Assembly (NCBI RefSeq): GCF_001580615.1
Contig: NZ_LHZC01000054.1
Location: 124,001-188,000, forward strand
Direction of reading: 5' to 3'
DNA: 64,000 nt
DNA from: Acetobacter malorum
GTDB taxonomy: Bacteria; Pseudomonadota; Alphaproteobacteria; Acetobacterales; Acetobacteraceae
In this document: piece after piece, positions 38,977 through 47,822 of the stretch
How positions within the stretch are numbered: the stretch's first letter is position 1
Layout: each line of letters starts with the position of its first letter
Position numbers and translations under genes: made by a program
Notes under the pieces: model-generated
Told to the model about the DNA's origin: nothing
Database searches by the model: none
The model's input: only the letters and a program-made list of their open reading frames with translations

Positions 38977-41076
38977 TCAAGCATCCCCTTTTGCAAGCTG
39001 TTCTTCCAGACGCGCATACACCGCAGCAACTCTCACGTTATAGATGGACTGAGCATGTTGCTGCTCAAAATGCTGATGCAGACAGTCAACTTTCTTCTGA
39101 ATTTCCGTCTCAGACGCATTAAGAAATTCTTTAATTTTAGTGACATACCGCGCCACAAGTTCCACGTCATCAGCACAGTTGTGCACCAGAAAGCCAGATT
39201 TCTCCTGAATCAATTCCGGAACCCCACCGACATCAATTGTGATGATTGGAATTTGCATTTGAGCAGCTTCCAGCAGGACGTTAGGCAGACCATCAAAAAG
39301 CGATGTATATAAGAAAGCATCCTTATTTGTGAAAGGAATACTCCCTAAGCCACTAAAACCGCCTTTATAAACAACATTTGGGCAATCATCGAAATATTCA
39401 GGTTCAAAATGATCCAGAACAGGGCTCCCATAAACATAAATCTTTGTTGCTATGTTTTCTGCCTGCAGTGCGACGGAAATTTTATGGAGCAGATCGGGGC
39501 GTTTTTGTGCATCCAGACGAGAAGCCCATATTAAGCGCCTCGGGCCGTCGTTGTGCTGAAGAGGGTGTGAAACCGGCTGACTATAGGTGTAAAGGGCTTC
39601 AGTACGTCCCTGATATGCCGGGATACGATATTCCAGTTGTTTGAGATTAAGAGCGTGATCTGAAATAACATAATCTATATAGTTTCTATAGTTACTCAGA
39701 AAACGATACTCCCCACCGTCTCCGTAAATAACGCCATCCATAATATAATAAGCAGAACAGAAGTAAAAATAAACCAGCTGCCTGGTCTTAAAGAATTCAG
39801 CATAGACTTTCATAACAGATTCACAAAACGGACAGAGTTTCATGAAAACTCTTGCATCAGTTGCAAAATTTTCAATAACCCGAATTGCCAGTTCTGGTAT
39901 CCGGACAGCCTCATGCTCATCCAGAATTTCATGCAGGTCGAGAACATCCAACCCTTCAGGACTCTGATAGCGCTCTTTAGAATGGCAAAGCTGCTGCCCG
40001 AGGATCAATAAACACGATCTGCTTCCATCTTTAATGGCTGTTTCTATAAAATTCAGAACGTACTTTTCGCCGCCACCTTTGGAAAGGAAGGGCAGGAAAA
40101 AGACGTCTGTATAATGTTTTTCTTGAATAGCCTTACAAACTTTTTCATAAGCCTGTCCGAAACCCTGTGAAATTCCAACATTCGTAAAAAACTGGACAGC
40201 CCGAAGACTATCAGGGTGTATTTCCGGCTCAATCAAATTTGCTTGATGAACCAACTCTCGCAAATAAAGTGATTCCATATAGAATTTTTTAAAATCAATA
40301 TGGATTTGTGGAAGTACTGCTCCCTGCACTCTATGCTGCAGAAGCTTTAAAAACTCGCTCCCCTCAAAAAAAGCAGAGTTAGACACCATAAGCTTTTGCT
40401 CTCTGCCAAGAGACGCCATGATGCTACCGGTTCTCTGCCGATAAAAAACAATTGTGTCCGGTGCAACAAGCAGATCAAAGCCTGCGCAAATCAAACGTAA
40501 ATTAATGTCATAATCTTCATAAGCATAAAGAGTGCCGGACGAGCAGTCCCTGTAGGGCACGCTTAAAAGGTCTGCGCGTCTTGCCATAAAACGGGAAACA
40601 TAAGGATGTTCGCCCGCCATTCTGTACAGACCAACCTGGTCGAGAGAATAAAATCTACAGACGTAACTGCCGTCCCCAAAAGAATGATAATACTCCGGGA
40701 AGACGACTATTTTCTTATTTTGGGCAGCCTGATGGACTTGATAAAGCTCATAGATAAAATTTCTGGAAACTAAATCATCGGCATCTGCGGTGAGGATGTA
40801 CTCACCCACAGCAACCTCAATACCATGATTCCGTGCCAACCCCAGCGAACGCACCTCGATCTTTTCAAGCCTGACAGCGTCAAAACCAGTATAATCATAA
40901 TTCTGTAAAAGGGTCAGCGTTCTCTCATCTGCATGATCTGTAACAATCACCAGTTCAGATTTAATCTCGTGTAATTGCGCATGCAGAACAGTATCAAGAA
41001 GAGAGCGAAGCGTGGGGTATAATAAATCCTGTTCACGATGAACGTTCAAAACAAGAGAGACATCTATACCTGACAT
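38977..41076 (-). CDS. Bifunctional glycosyltransferase (GT2 then GT4)
   Basis: A 699-aa protein with the domains in reverse order to the protein at 35316. Residues 1-250 are GT2: VSLVLNVHREQDLLYPTLRS, LGLARNHGIEVAVGEYILTA then DADDLV. Residues 330-690 are GT4: FLPFLSKGGGEKYVLNFIE, RRLIWASRLDAQKRPDLLHK, YTSLFDGLPNVLLEAAQMQI and DVGGVPELI. It would extend a surface glycan with two sugars or alternate linkages. ATG 41076 has GGGA upstream; GTG 41088 is an alternative. It is translationally linked to the pyruvyltransferase-like gene. Confidence 0.85.
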   Translation of the reverse strand: MSGIDVSLVLNVHREQDLLYPTLRSLLDTVLHAQLHEIKSELVIVTDHADERTLTLLQNYDYTGFDAVRLEKIEVRSLGLARNHGIEVAVGEYILTADADDLVSRNFIYELYQVHQAAQNKKIVVFPEYYHSFGDGSYVCRFYSLDQVGLYRMAGEHPYVSRFMARRADLLSVPYRDCSSGTLYAYEDYDINLRLICAGFDLLVAPDTIVFYRQRTGSIMASLGREQKLMVSNSAFFEGSEFLKLLQHRVQGAVLPQIHIDFKKFYMESLYLRELVHQANLIEPEIHPDSLRAVQFFTNVGISQGFGQAYEKVCKAIQEKHYTDVFFLPFLSKGGGEKYVLNFIETAIKDGSRSCLLILGQQLCHSKERYQSPEGLDVLDLHEILDEHEAVRIPELAIRVIENFATDARVFMKLCPFCESVMKVYAEFFKTRQLVYFYFCSAYYIMDGVIYGDGGEYRFLSNYRNYIDYVISDHALNLKQLEYRIPAYQGRTEALYTYSQPVSHPLQHNDGPRRLIWASRLDAQKRPDLLHKISVALQAENIATKIYVYGSPVLDHFEPEYFDDCPNVVYKGGFSGLGSIPFTNKDAFLYTSLFDGLPNVLLEAAQMQIPIITIDVGGVPELIQEKSGFLVHNCADDVELVARYVTKIKEFLNASETEIQKKVDCLHQHFEQQHAQSIYNVRVAAVYARLEEQLAKGDA

Positions 41077-41166
41077 AAAAATTCCCACGCCACGCTTAAA
41101 GCAAAATTAAAAAAGAGCCTTCCTTAAGAAAAATATTCACACGCAAGGAAGAGAGTATTCATGCTG

Positions 41167-42321
41167 TCAGGCTGGATCGACAAAGAAAGACGGCAAAGAC
41201 TTCTCGTCATTTTGCAGCAACGCATCAATCTGGTCACAGGCAGCCAGAGCTTCCGTAATAGTCACATCCATATCCAGATAGCGATAGGTGCCAAGGCGGC
41301 CCATGAAAGACACACCACTTTCTGATTTGGCCAGCGCAATATAGCTGTCCAGCATCTTCTTTTCGTTCACCAGACGGATGGGATAGTAGGGAACATCCCC
41401 CTCACCCGCCAGACGACTATATTCGCGGAAACAAACCGTCTTAGAGAATTTGTCCTGCTCCCACGGAGCAAAATGCTTGTGTTCCGAAATCCGGGTAAAC
41501 GGCACGTTTTCATCGCAATAGTTGATAACGGCGGTACCCTGATGGTCCCCTTCATCAACAAACCGTTCAAAATCAAGCGTCCGATACCCAAGGCGCCCAA
41601 GACGGAACTGGAAATAGCGATCTATCGGCCCTGTGTAGAAGACGTGATCGTATTTCCCTTCCAGACTCTCAAAGGAACAGCCCAGCCGAATATCAATCCC
41701 GTCCACAGCCAGAATATTCTGGACAATGCTCGTGTAGCCGTCTTCCGGCATGCCCTGATACGGATGATTGAAGTAGTTATCGTCGTAGTTAAAGCGCAGC
41801 GGCAGGCGCTTCAGAATGGATGCCGGGAGTTCAGTCGGCTCCAGCCCCCACTGTTTCCGCGTATAGCCGTGGAAAAAGGCCTTATAGAGTTCCGGACCAA
41901 TCATGCTCAGCGCCTGCTCTTCAAAAGAACGGGGAGCCTGAATGGAACGGTCGGCTTTATTTTCAATAAAGGCCCGTGCTTCCTTCGGCCCCATGGTCGT
42001 GCCAAAGAACTGATTGATGGTCAGGAGGTTAACAGGCAGAGTGTAGACACGATCTTTGGAAATTGCCTTCACGCGGTTGATGTAGGGCTGAAATTTCCCA
42101 AAGCGCTGGACGTAATCCCACGCTCTTTTGTCTGCTGTATGGAAAATGTGAGGGCCGTATTTATGGACCATGACACCGGTTTCTGCGTCTCGTTCCGTGT
42201 GACAGTTGCCGCCCAGATGGGGGCGTTCATCCACAACCGTTACCTTATGGCCACGCTCAGCCAGATGCCGGGCAATGATCGCCCCGCTAAATCCAGCTCC
42301 CACAACACAAAATGATTTCAA
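41167..42321 (-). CDS. glf: UDP-galactopyranose mutase
   Basis: A 384-aa flavoenzyme converting UDP-galactopyranose to UDP-galactofuranose. The FAD-binding N-terminus is KSFCVVGAGFSGAIIARHLA, then VVDERPHLGGNCH. Further conserved blocks are YGPHIFHTADKRAWDYVQRF, GYTRKQWGLEPTELPAS, NYDDNYFNHPYQGMPEDGY and YFGxx-type FTRISEHKHF. I chose TTG 42321 because it gives the standard N-terminus and has GGGAG eight bases upstream; the frame upstream (to 42369) is unlikely. It implies galactofuranose in the local polysaccharide. Confidence 0.94.
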   Translation of the reverse strand: MKSFCVVGAGFSGAIIARHLAERGHKVTVVDERPHLGGNCHTERDAETGVMVHKYGPHIFHTADKRAWDYVQRFGKFQPYINRVKAISKDRVYTLPVNLLTINQFFGTTMGPKEARAFIENKADRSIQAPRSFEEQALSMIGPELYKAFFHGYTRKQWGLEPTELPASILKRLPLRFNYDDNYFNHPYQGMPEDGYTSIVQNILAVDGIDIRLGCSFESLEGKYDHVFYTGPIDRYFQFRLGRLGYRTLDFERFVDEGDHQGTAVINYCDENVPFTRISEHKHFAPWEQDKFSKTVCFREYSRLAGEGDVPYYPIRLVNEKKMLDSYIALAKSESGVSFMGRLGTYRYLDMDVTITEALAACDQIDALLQNDEKSLPSFFVDPA

Positions 42322-42476
42322 AATTTGGCTCCCGACACAATCAAGCACGCATTCAGCCAGAGCGACCATCGTCGAGCCACACTAAATGCCTTTTTTCTCT
42401 TAGCAGGCCTACCCTTGCCCTCCGCTTTGGGCAAGTCGCAGCTAAAAAGAACGGCAGTATTTTTTGAAAAAGAGTG

Positions 42477-42553
42477 TGGCGCGCCCTGCTGGATTCGAAC
42501 CAGCGACCCACAGCTTAGAAGGCTGTTGCTCTATCCAACTGAGCTAAGGGCGC
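42477..42553 (-). tRNA. tRNA-Arg (anticodon TCT), CCA encoded
   Basis: Read on the minus strand: acceptor GCGCCCT pairs with AGGGCGC, then discriminator G and encoded CCA. The D arm is AGCTCAGTTGGATAGAGC. The anticodon loop CTTCTAA sits between ACAGC and GCTGT, giving TCT. The T arm contains GGTTCGAATCC. 77 bases with CCA. Confidence 0.96.
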
Positions 42554-42592
42554 GTACTCTGCACCCTCCGATAGTCGGAAATATCCGGAAAA

Positions 42593-42898
42593 TCAATGGG
42601 TCCAGTTCTGGATCCGGTCAAACCGGAAGTTATCCGCATAGACTTTAGGCTTACGGATACGCTGAACAGGCGCTTCAACTTCGTAGCCTATCTGCTCACG
42701 CTGAGCATACGCCACAGCGTCCTCACAGGAGGCAAAATACAAACGCAGCTGAGACTGGGTATCCTGACTCCCGGTCCAGCCCATCAGTGGGTCCTGATGT
42801 CTTGGAGCTGTTTGTCCGTATTCAAAAACCCACTCACGCGTGCCAGCCAGTCCTGACTGCCCCGCCGCTTTAGGCTGCTTATAAATCCGTGCCGGCAT
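42593..42898 (-). CDS. ETC complex I subunit, NDUFS4-like
   Basis: A 101-aa protein matching the alphaproteobacterial and mitochondrial NDUFS4 (18 kDa) accessory subunit of NADH dehydrogenase. Blocks: MPARIYKQPKAAGQSGLAGT, WVFEYGQTAPRHQDPLMGWT, RLYFASCEDAVAYAQREQIG and the end KPKVYADNFRFDRIQNWTH. It stabilises the matrix arm of complex I. Its location between two tRNA genes, far from nuo genes, is usual for alphaproteobacteria. Confidence 0.92.
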   Translation of the reverse strand: MPARIYKQPKAAGQSGLAGTREWVFEYGQTAPRHQDPLMGWTGSQDTQSQLRLYFASCEDAVAYAQREQIGYEVEAPVQRIRKPKVYADNFRFDRIQNWTH

Positions 42899-42919
42899 GG
42901 TGATGCCTCCAGATATATG

Positions 42920-42996
42920 TGGTCGGGGCGCCCGGACTCGAACCGGGGGCCTCGTGTACCCAAAACACGCGCGCTACCAGGCTGCGCCACGCCCCG
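42920..42996 (-). tRNA. tRNA-Pro (anticodon TGG), CCA encoded
   Basis: Read on the minus strand: acceptor CGGGGCG pairs with CGCCCCG, then discriminator A and encoded CCA. Anticodon stem CGTGT / ACACG with loop TTTGGGT gives TGG. The T arm has GGTTCGAGTCC. 77 bases with CCA. Confidence 0.96.
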
Positions 42997-43053
42997 AATG
43001 CAGCGGAACCTAAGCGGCATTCGGCAGGCTGGCAAGCCCATTCCGGTAAAAAA

Positions 43054-43539
43054 TCAGTCAGCCTTGTCCATTGTCTTGCTGGCAAGCGGCGGAACAAACA
43101 GCGGAGCCGTATCCCACGGGAACAAAACCCAGGTATCCTGCGGCACTTCAACAACAAAATGGTTGGTCAGCTTCATTCCGGCAGGCTTTGCATACAGGCA
43201 GGCAAAATAGGCCTTGGGCAGCCGCTCACGCACAACGCGGGCCGTCACACCAGAATCCACCAGGTCATCAATAACAAGGAAGCCCTCGCCATCGCCTGCA
43301 GCGTCAGGAGACTTGATGATGGTGGGCTTGCCACGTTCTTCCTCATCATAGGTGACGACGGAAATGGTCTCGACCAGACGGCAGTTCAGCTCCCGTGCAA
43401 TAATGGCAGCCGGGATCAACCCGCCGCGTGTGACGGCCACCACGCCTTTAAACGGCATTTTGGGCACAAGAGCCTCTGCCAGAATACGAGCATCTCTATG
43501 TAACTGGTCCCACGTGACAGTCGCGTAGTTTACGGCCAT
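43054..43539 (-). CDS. gpt: Xanthine (guanine) phosphoribosyltransferase
   Basis: A 161-aa purine salvage enzyme that transfers phosphoribosyl from PRPP to xanthine or guanine. Family blocks: MAVNYATVTWDQLHRDARIL, VVAVTRGGLIPAAIIARELN and the PRPP motif FLVIDDLVDSGVTARVVRE. The C-terminal VLFPWDTAP is typical of bacterial Gpt. ATG at 43539. It is divergent from upp, another base-salvage gene. Confidence 0.92.
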   Translation of the reverse strand: MAVNYATVTWDQLHRDARILAEALVPKMPFKGVVAVTRGGLIPAAIIARELNCRLVETISVVTYDEEERGKPTIIKSPDAAGDGEGFLVIDDLVDSGVTARVVRERLPKAYFACLYAKPAGMKLTNHFVVEVPQDTWVLFPWDTAPLFVPPLASKTMDKAD

Positions 43540-43719
43540 CTGGCTCTACTTCCTCTTCAAACAAACATCAGGCCAGACAGACCCAGCCAACAGGCCCCCT
43601 TTTGGGCCGTGCAGCGCCCTTCTGCCACTAGTCCGGGCCGCCCTGCAAATTTCCATTAAGAAAAATTTCCTGCTTCAGGGAATATGGCGGAATTTTCTTT
43701 CAATCGTTATGCTTCCCCC

Positions 43720-44370
43720 ATGACTTTAGAAACCCCTCCCCCTCTCCCTCCTGTGGTGCTTGATCACCCGCTCATTCAGCACAAGCTGACCCACCTGCGC
43801 CGCAAGGAAACCTCTACAGCTGGTTTCCGCCGTCTGGTGCGCGAACTCAGCCTGCTGATGTGCTATGAAGCCACGCGCAATCTCCCTCTGGAGCCGGTCG
43901 AAATTACGACGCCGCTCGAAACCATGCAGGGCGAACAGCTGGCTGGCCCGGATGTCTGCTTTATCTCCATTCTGCGCGCCGGCAATGGCCTGCTGGATGG
44001 CATGCTGGACCTCGTGCCGTTCGCGCCTGTTGGGCACATTGGCCTGTATCGTGACCCGGATAGCCTTGAGGCTGTGGAATACTACCTCAAGCTGCCGACG
44101 CAGATTGCCTCGCGCCGCTGCATTGTGGTCGACCCCATGCTGGCCACCGGCCACAGTGCTGCTGCTGCTCTGACGCGGCTGAAAGAGAAGGGGGCTAAAC
44201 GTCTGCTGTTTGTCTGCCTGCTCTCCACGCCGGAAGGCATTGCCTGCCTGCAGAAGGCCCACCCGGATGTGCCCATCCTGACCTGCTCGATTGATCGCGG
44301 GCTGGACGAACACGGCTATATCCGCCCCGGCCTTGGGGACGCTGGCGACCGTCTGTTCAGCACCCGTTAA
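43720..44370 (+). CDS. upp: Uracil phosphoribosyltransferase
   Basis: A 216-aa enzyme making UMP from uracil and PRPP. Blocks: [68 protein letters not shown] (PRPP loop) and the C-terminal [16 protein letters not shown] 43720 gives normal family length; ATG 43684 in the same frame has an AGGGA just upstream and cannot be excluded. It is five bases from the DUF1275 gene, so probably co-transcribed. Confidence 0.93.
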   Translation: MTLETPPPLPPVVLDHPLIQHKLTHLRRKETSTAGFRRLVRELSLLMCYEATRNLPLEPVEITTPLETMQGEQLAGPDVCFISILRAGNGLLDGMLDLVPFAPVGHIGLYRDPDSLEAVEYYLKLPTQIASRRCIVVDPMLATGHSAAAALTRLKEKGAKRLLFVCLLSTPEGIACLQKAHPDVPILTCSIDRGLDEHGYIRPGLGDAGDRLFSTR

Positions 44371-44375
44371 TCTGC

Positions 44376-45050
44376 ATGGCGTCCGCTCCGGTTTTGGCAT
44401 CCGCGCGCCGCATTCTGCTTCTTGGTCTGCTGGCGGGCTACATCAATGCGCTCAGCTTTATTGATCTGGGCGGGATGTTTGCGGGTGCCATGACCGGAAA
44501 CACCATCCATATGGACGCCACTTTTGCAGCGGGAAACTGGCAGCACGGCCTGCAGGTTGCGGAACTCATTCTGGTCTTTTTCCTGACTGCCATTCTTGCG
44601 GCCTGCCTTAGGCTCATTGCTCAGCCAGTCTATGGGTTTGTGATAATGGCTGTCCTGCTGATGATCGCGCAGAGTGTTCATGGCGCGCCCCATCAGCTGC
44701 GTTATGAATGCCTTGTCCTGCCTGCCCTCATGGCCGTTCAGGGGCAGACGCTGGCACGCTTTTCCGGCAATGCCATTCAGACTGTTGTCATCACCAGCAA
44801 TCTGCTGAAATGCGCTGCGGCCCTTGCTGCATGGTTTATGTCTTGCCTGCCGGGTAGCACTGTTCCTCGCCCCCGTCGCAGTGCCATTTTTCTACCCGGC
44901 CTGTCATGGGTGGCCTTTCTGTTGGGCGCCGCAACAGCCTCCATGGCCCTGAGCCTGAAAACCAGCCTGCCCTTCCTGTGGCCACTGCCGCTGGTCGCCC
45001 TGCTTTGCTGGGACATCAGCCGGACAGAGCACGCTAATTGTCTTGACTGA
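44376..45050 (+). CDS. DUF1275 (YoaK-like) membrane protein
   Basis: A 224-aa inner-membrane protein with six hydrophobic segments. The family N-terminus LLGLLAGYINALSFIDLGG followed by FAGAMTGNTI is clear, as is the central ALMAVQGQTLARFSGNAIQT with VVITSNLLKCAAAL. Function of DUF1275 is unknown. Being downstream of upp with five bases between suggests shared transcription but does not define a role. Confidence 0.85.
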   Translation: MASAPVLASARRILLLGLLAGYINALSFIDLGGMFAGAMTGNTIHMDATFAAGNWQHGLQVAELILVFFLTAILAACLRLIAQPVYGFVIMAVLLMIAQSVHGAPHQLRYECLVLPALMAVQGQTLARFSGNAIQTVVITSNLLKCAAALAAWFMSCLPGSTVPRPRRSAIFLPGLSWVAFLLGAATASMALSLKTSLPFLWPLPLVALLCWDISRTEHANCLD

Positions 45051-45158
45051 TGCGCCTCGCTTTCCCGAATAGCTGACATGCCCGCGGGCTCTTGGTGCCA
45101 AACGCCGTTCTCAGTAGGACACTCAGGTGACAAAGACTGAGAAGCAAGGCGGCCAAGT

Positions 45159-45671
45159 ATGAGCATATCGTGGGGTGATTTTCAGGCTGTCGTGCAGCTC
45201 TCTGCGGGTCTTAACGTCGCCATTCTCAGTTTTGTCGATATTAGCCTGCCCGCCATCAAGGAACGGCGTCGGGTTTTTGTCAAAGCCCGGCAGGAACTGG
45301 ATATCCACCGCAAAAACCCCCACATGCGCACGGACGCCCAAAAGGAAAGCCACGCGAACGCCATAGACGATGTGGATCGCAGGCTTTTTGACCTCTGGCG
45401 GGAAACATCCGCCTTTGAAAGCATTGAGGACTCCCTGATAAAATCCACTGGCGTTTTTGGATTTTTTGGCGCGGTGCTGAGCATCGGCCTGCTCTGGTAT
45501 TCCGCCCTGCACTATAATGAGGACATCTCTTTCACCGGCGAATTGCTGACTGTTTTGTCTTTTTTCTCATTGCTGGCCGCGTTTCTCATCAATTTCGTCA
45601 CGGCTTCCAAGGCGTCGCAATATACCAAACGGTGCAACGCCCTGCGCGACCATATGCGCGTCAAGCTCTAA
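45159..45671 (+). CDS. Hypothetical membrane protein
   Basis: A 170-aa protein. It has a weak hydrophobic N-terminal segment, then a basic helical cytoplasmic region (KERRRVFVKARQELDIHRKN). Two clear transmembrane helices follow at about 99-117 (GVFGFFGAVLSIGLLWYSAL) and 127-147 (LLTVLSFFSLLAAFLINFVT). I do not recognise a domain. An AAGG lies about 8 bases before the ATG. It is convergent with the sugar dehydrogenase gene that follows. Confidence 0.6.
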   Translation: MSISWGDFQAVVQLSAGLNVAILSFVDISLPAIKERRRVFVKARQELDIHRKNPHMRTDAQKESHANAIDDVDRRLFDLWRETSAFESIEDSLIKSTGVFGFFGAVLSIGLLWYSALHYNEDISFTGELLTVLSFFSLLAAFLINFVTASKASQYTKRCNALRDHMRVKL

Positions 45672-45685
45672 GCCTCCCCGCATCC

Positions 45686-46825
45686 TTACGGGCTGCCACC
45701 ATAAGTCAGTTTGTAGATCGTGCCAGACAGATCATCACTAATCAGCACGCTTCCGTCAGCCAGAGGCTGCACATCAACCGGACGCCCCCACGCGGTCTGA
45801 CCATGCCTAAACCCGCTCACCAGCACTTCCGGCGCCTGCGGTTTTCCATCCGGCCCAAAATGCACCGTGACAACCTGATACCCGGCAAGCGTGCTGCGAT
45901 TCCATGAGCCGTGTTCGGCGATAATCAGCGCACCTCGATACGATGCAGGAAACTCCGTTCCTTCATAAAAGCGCAGCCCCAGAGCCGCGACATGCGCCCC
46001 CAAAATTACGGCAGGCGGCGTGAACTCACTGCAGGCGTGCTGCTTTCCAAATTGCGGATCAGGCAGATTGCCCTGATGGCAATACGGATACCCAAACGAG
46101 TCTCCGGAACGGCTCACCCGGTTCAGTTCGTCCGAGGGAACATCATCCCCCAGATTATCCCGTCCATTATCGGTAAACCATAATGCGCCCGTCCCCGGCT
46201 GCCATGTGAAACCAACCGTATTGCGGATGCCAAAGGCCACGTCCTGCCGGTCAGTCCCATCAGGCTTCATGCTGAGCAGACGCCCAAATTTATGCCCGAC
46301 ATCGCAAATATTACAGGGCGACCCGATGGGCACATACAGCCTGCCATCTGGCCCGAAGGCGATAAACTTCCAGAAATGATCACCATCCTCATAGGGCAGC
46401 GCATCCGCCACCACCTCCGGCGCAGGTGGTGCATCCAGATGGTGCTCAATATCCCGCAGGGCAACAATGCGCTGGGTATCAGAGATGTAGAGGTCACCCC
46501 GGTAAAACGCCACACCAACAGGCTGGTTCAGCCCATGGGCAATTGTGCGGACTTTGGTGGCATGGCCAGCCTGATCGGTTGAAATGGCATAGACCACGCC
46601 CGGGCCCATTGTGCCGACAAACACCGTGCCCTGCGCCCCAAGAGCTATTTCCCGCGCTCCGGGCACCTGAGCCGAGAAAATCCCGATATGAAAGCCAGTC
46701 GGCACACGCAGTTCGTCAACCTTTGCTGCGGCCAGACTGTGCCCGGCGATCACCACGGATGCGACGCCACTCACCGCACACGCGAACAGTGCGCGGGCAA
46801 GTCTGTTTCTGAAAGGTCTCTGCAT
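45686..46825 (-). CDS. PQQ-type sugar (sorbosone-like) dehydrogenase, exported
   Basis: A 379-aa beta-propeller protein of the glucose/sorbosone dehydrogenase family. The signal peptide (residues 1-33: RNRLARALFACAVSGVASVV, cleavage near LAAA) exports it. Propeller blocks: EIALGAQGTVFVGTMGPGVV, NQPVGVAFYRGDLYISD, PDGRLYVPIGSPCNICDVGH, NTVGFTWQPGTGALWFTDNG (then RDNLGDD) and the last VLISDDLSGTIYKLTYG. Periplasmic sugar oxidation with PQQ is typical of acetic acid bacteria, but some family members do not bind PQQ. ATG 46825 has GGGGGA upstream. Confidence 0.83.
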   Translation of the reverse strand: MQRPFRNRLARALFACAVSGVASVVIAGHSLAAAKVDELRVPTGFHIGIFSAQVPGAREIALGAQGTVFVGTMGPGVVYAISTDQAGHATKVRTIAHGLNQPVGVAFYRGDLYISDTQRIVALRDIEHHLDAPPAPEVVADALPYEDGDHFWKFIAFGPDGRLYVPIGSPCNICDVGHKFGRLLSMKPDGTDRQDVAFGIRNTVGFTWQPGTGALWFTDNGRDNLGDDVPSDELNRVSRSGDSFGYPYCHQGNLPDPQFGKQHACSEFTPPAVILGAHVAALGLRFYEGTEFPASYRGALIIAEHGSWNRSTLAGYQVVTVHFGPDGKPQAPEVLVSGFRHGQTAWGRPVDVQPLADGSVLISDDLSGTIYKLTYGGSP

Positions 46826-47072
46826 AGCTTTCCCCCGGTAGCGAAAATCGTCCCTTTCTCTGCTGTAAACGTCGCATCCAGCATGTTCCAAAACAAATAC
46901 GCCCCGCCAGGCCCTGCTGACGCATTTATGAAGACGCACTCAAAGCGCCATAACCCGCTGATCTGCGTCCCGCATCTGAGAGTTGTATGACGCAACCGCC
47001 CGCCCAATATAGGAGGCGGAAAAGGGTCTTCCTCATTATAGCCCTTCGATATTGAAGAAACGGATCGTAACA

Positions 47073-47768
47073 ATGCGTCTTAATGCTAAAGCGTCTCTGG
47101 CCGCACTGGCTGTTCTGACAGCTACTCCCATGATGGCCCATGCAGAGAGCCTCCATACCAAGTGGGAAAACTTCAAGGCTGGCCGTGCCTTCCATCATCT
47201 GTCCGCGGACGGCCAGCGTGCCATGGCCGATATTGTGCAGGCGCGTGAAACGCTTGCCGCTGGCAACACTGATGCCGCAATCCCGGCCCTTTACGATGCG
47301 CAGAAGCGTCTGACAGCAGCCAGCAAAGCGGAAACGAAATTTGATGCCGCAGAAAGCCAGCTCCAGCCTGCGCCGCAGCGCCCGGTTTCTCCGTCCCATA
47401 TGCCGGTGACGACCCCGACCACATGGATCCCGGTTGGTGGCGAATTCATTGCAACGGAAACGCTGGCTCCGGAAAAGAAAGCAGCCGTTGCGACAGCCAA
47501 TGGTCAGCTTAAAGCCGGTCAGCCGGATCAGGCTGCGCAGACCATGCAGGTTGTGGGAGAAAATGCCGATTTCATTATCGCGCTGACCCCGCTGGCTCAG
47601 ACACAGGGTGCTCTGAACCGCGCAACGGTCTTTACTGAAGGCAAGCAGGCGCCGGAAGCCGTCGCTGCCCTCGACCAGATCCTCAACGGTCTGGTGTTTG
47701 TCTCAGAAGATTTTGCTGCAACTGCAATGCCGGATAACGGTAAAGCCCCCGCAAAATCCAGCCACTAA
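47073..47768 (+). CDS. YfdX family exported protein
   Basis: A 231-aa protein with a Sec signal peptide (ASLAALAVLTATPMMAHAES, cleavage after AHA). The mature part carries YfdX-like blocks: ALYDAQKRLTAASKAETKF, WIPVGGEFIATETLAPEKK and VVGENADFIIALTPLAQTQG. YfdX proteins are periplasmic and linked with acid or osmotic stress; mechanism unknown. ATG 47073 is preferred to the TTG at 47052. It is divergent from the sugar dehydrogenase and is followed by a terminator. Confidence 0.75.
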   Translation: MRLNAKASLAALAVLTATPMMAHAESLHTKWENFKAGRAFHHLSADGQRAMADIVQARETLAAGNTDAAIPALYDAQKRLTAASKAETKFDAAESQLQPAPQRPVSPSHMPVTTPTTWIPVGGEFIATETLAPEKKAAVATANGQLKAGQPDQAAQTMQVVGENADFIIALTPLAQTQGALNRATVFTEGKQAPEAVAALDQILNGLVFVSEDFAATAMPDNGKAPAKSSH

Positions 47769-47786
47769 ACAGTTTGATGCTAAAGG

Positions 47787-47816
47787 ACGGAGGAGCACAC
47801 AGCCCCTCCGTTTTTC
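47787..47816 (+). terminator. Rho-independent terminator of the YfdX gene
   Basis: ACGGAGG (47787-47793) pairs with CCTCCGT (47805-47811) followed by TTTT; an 11-base loop. It lies between convergent genes. Confidence 0.8.
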
Positions 47817-47822
47817 AGAGTT

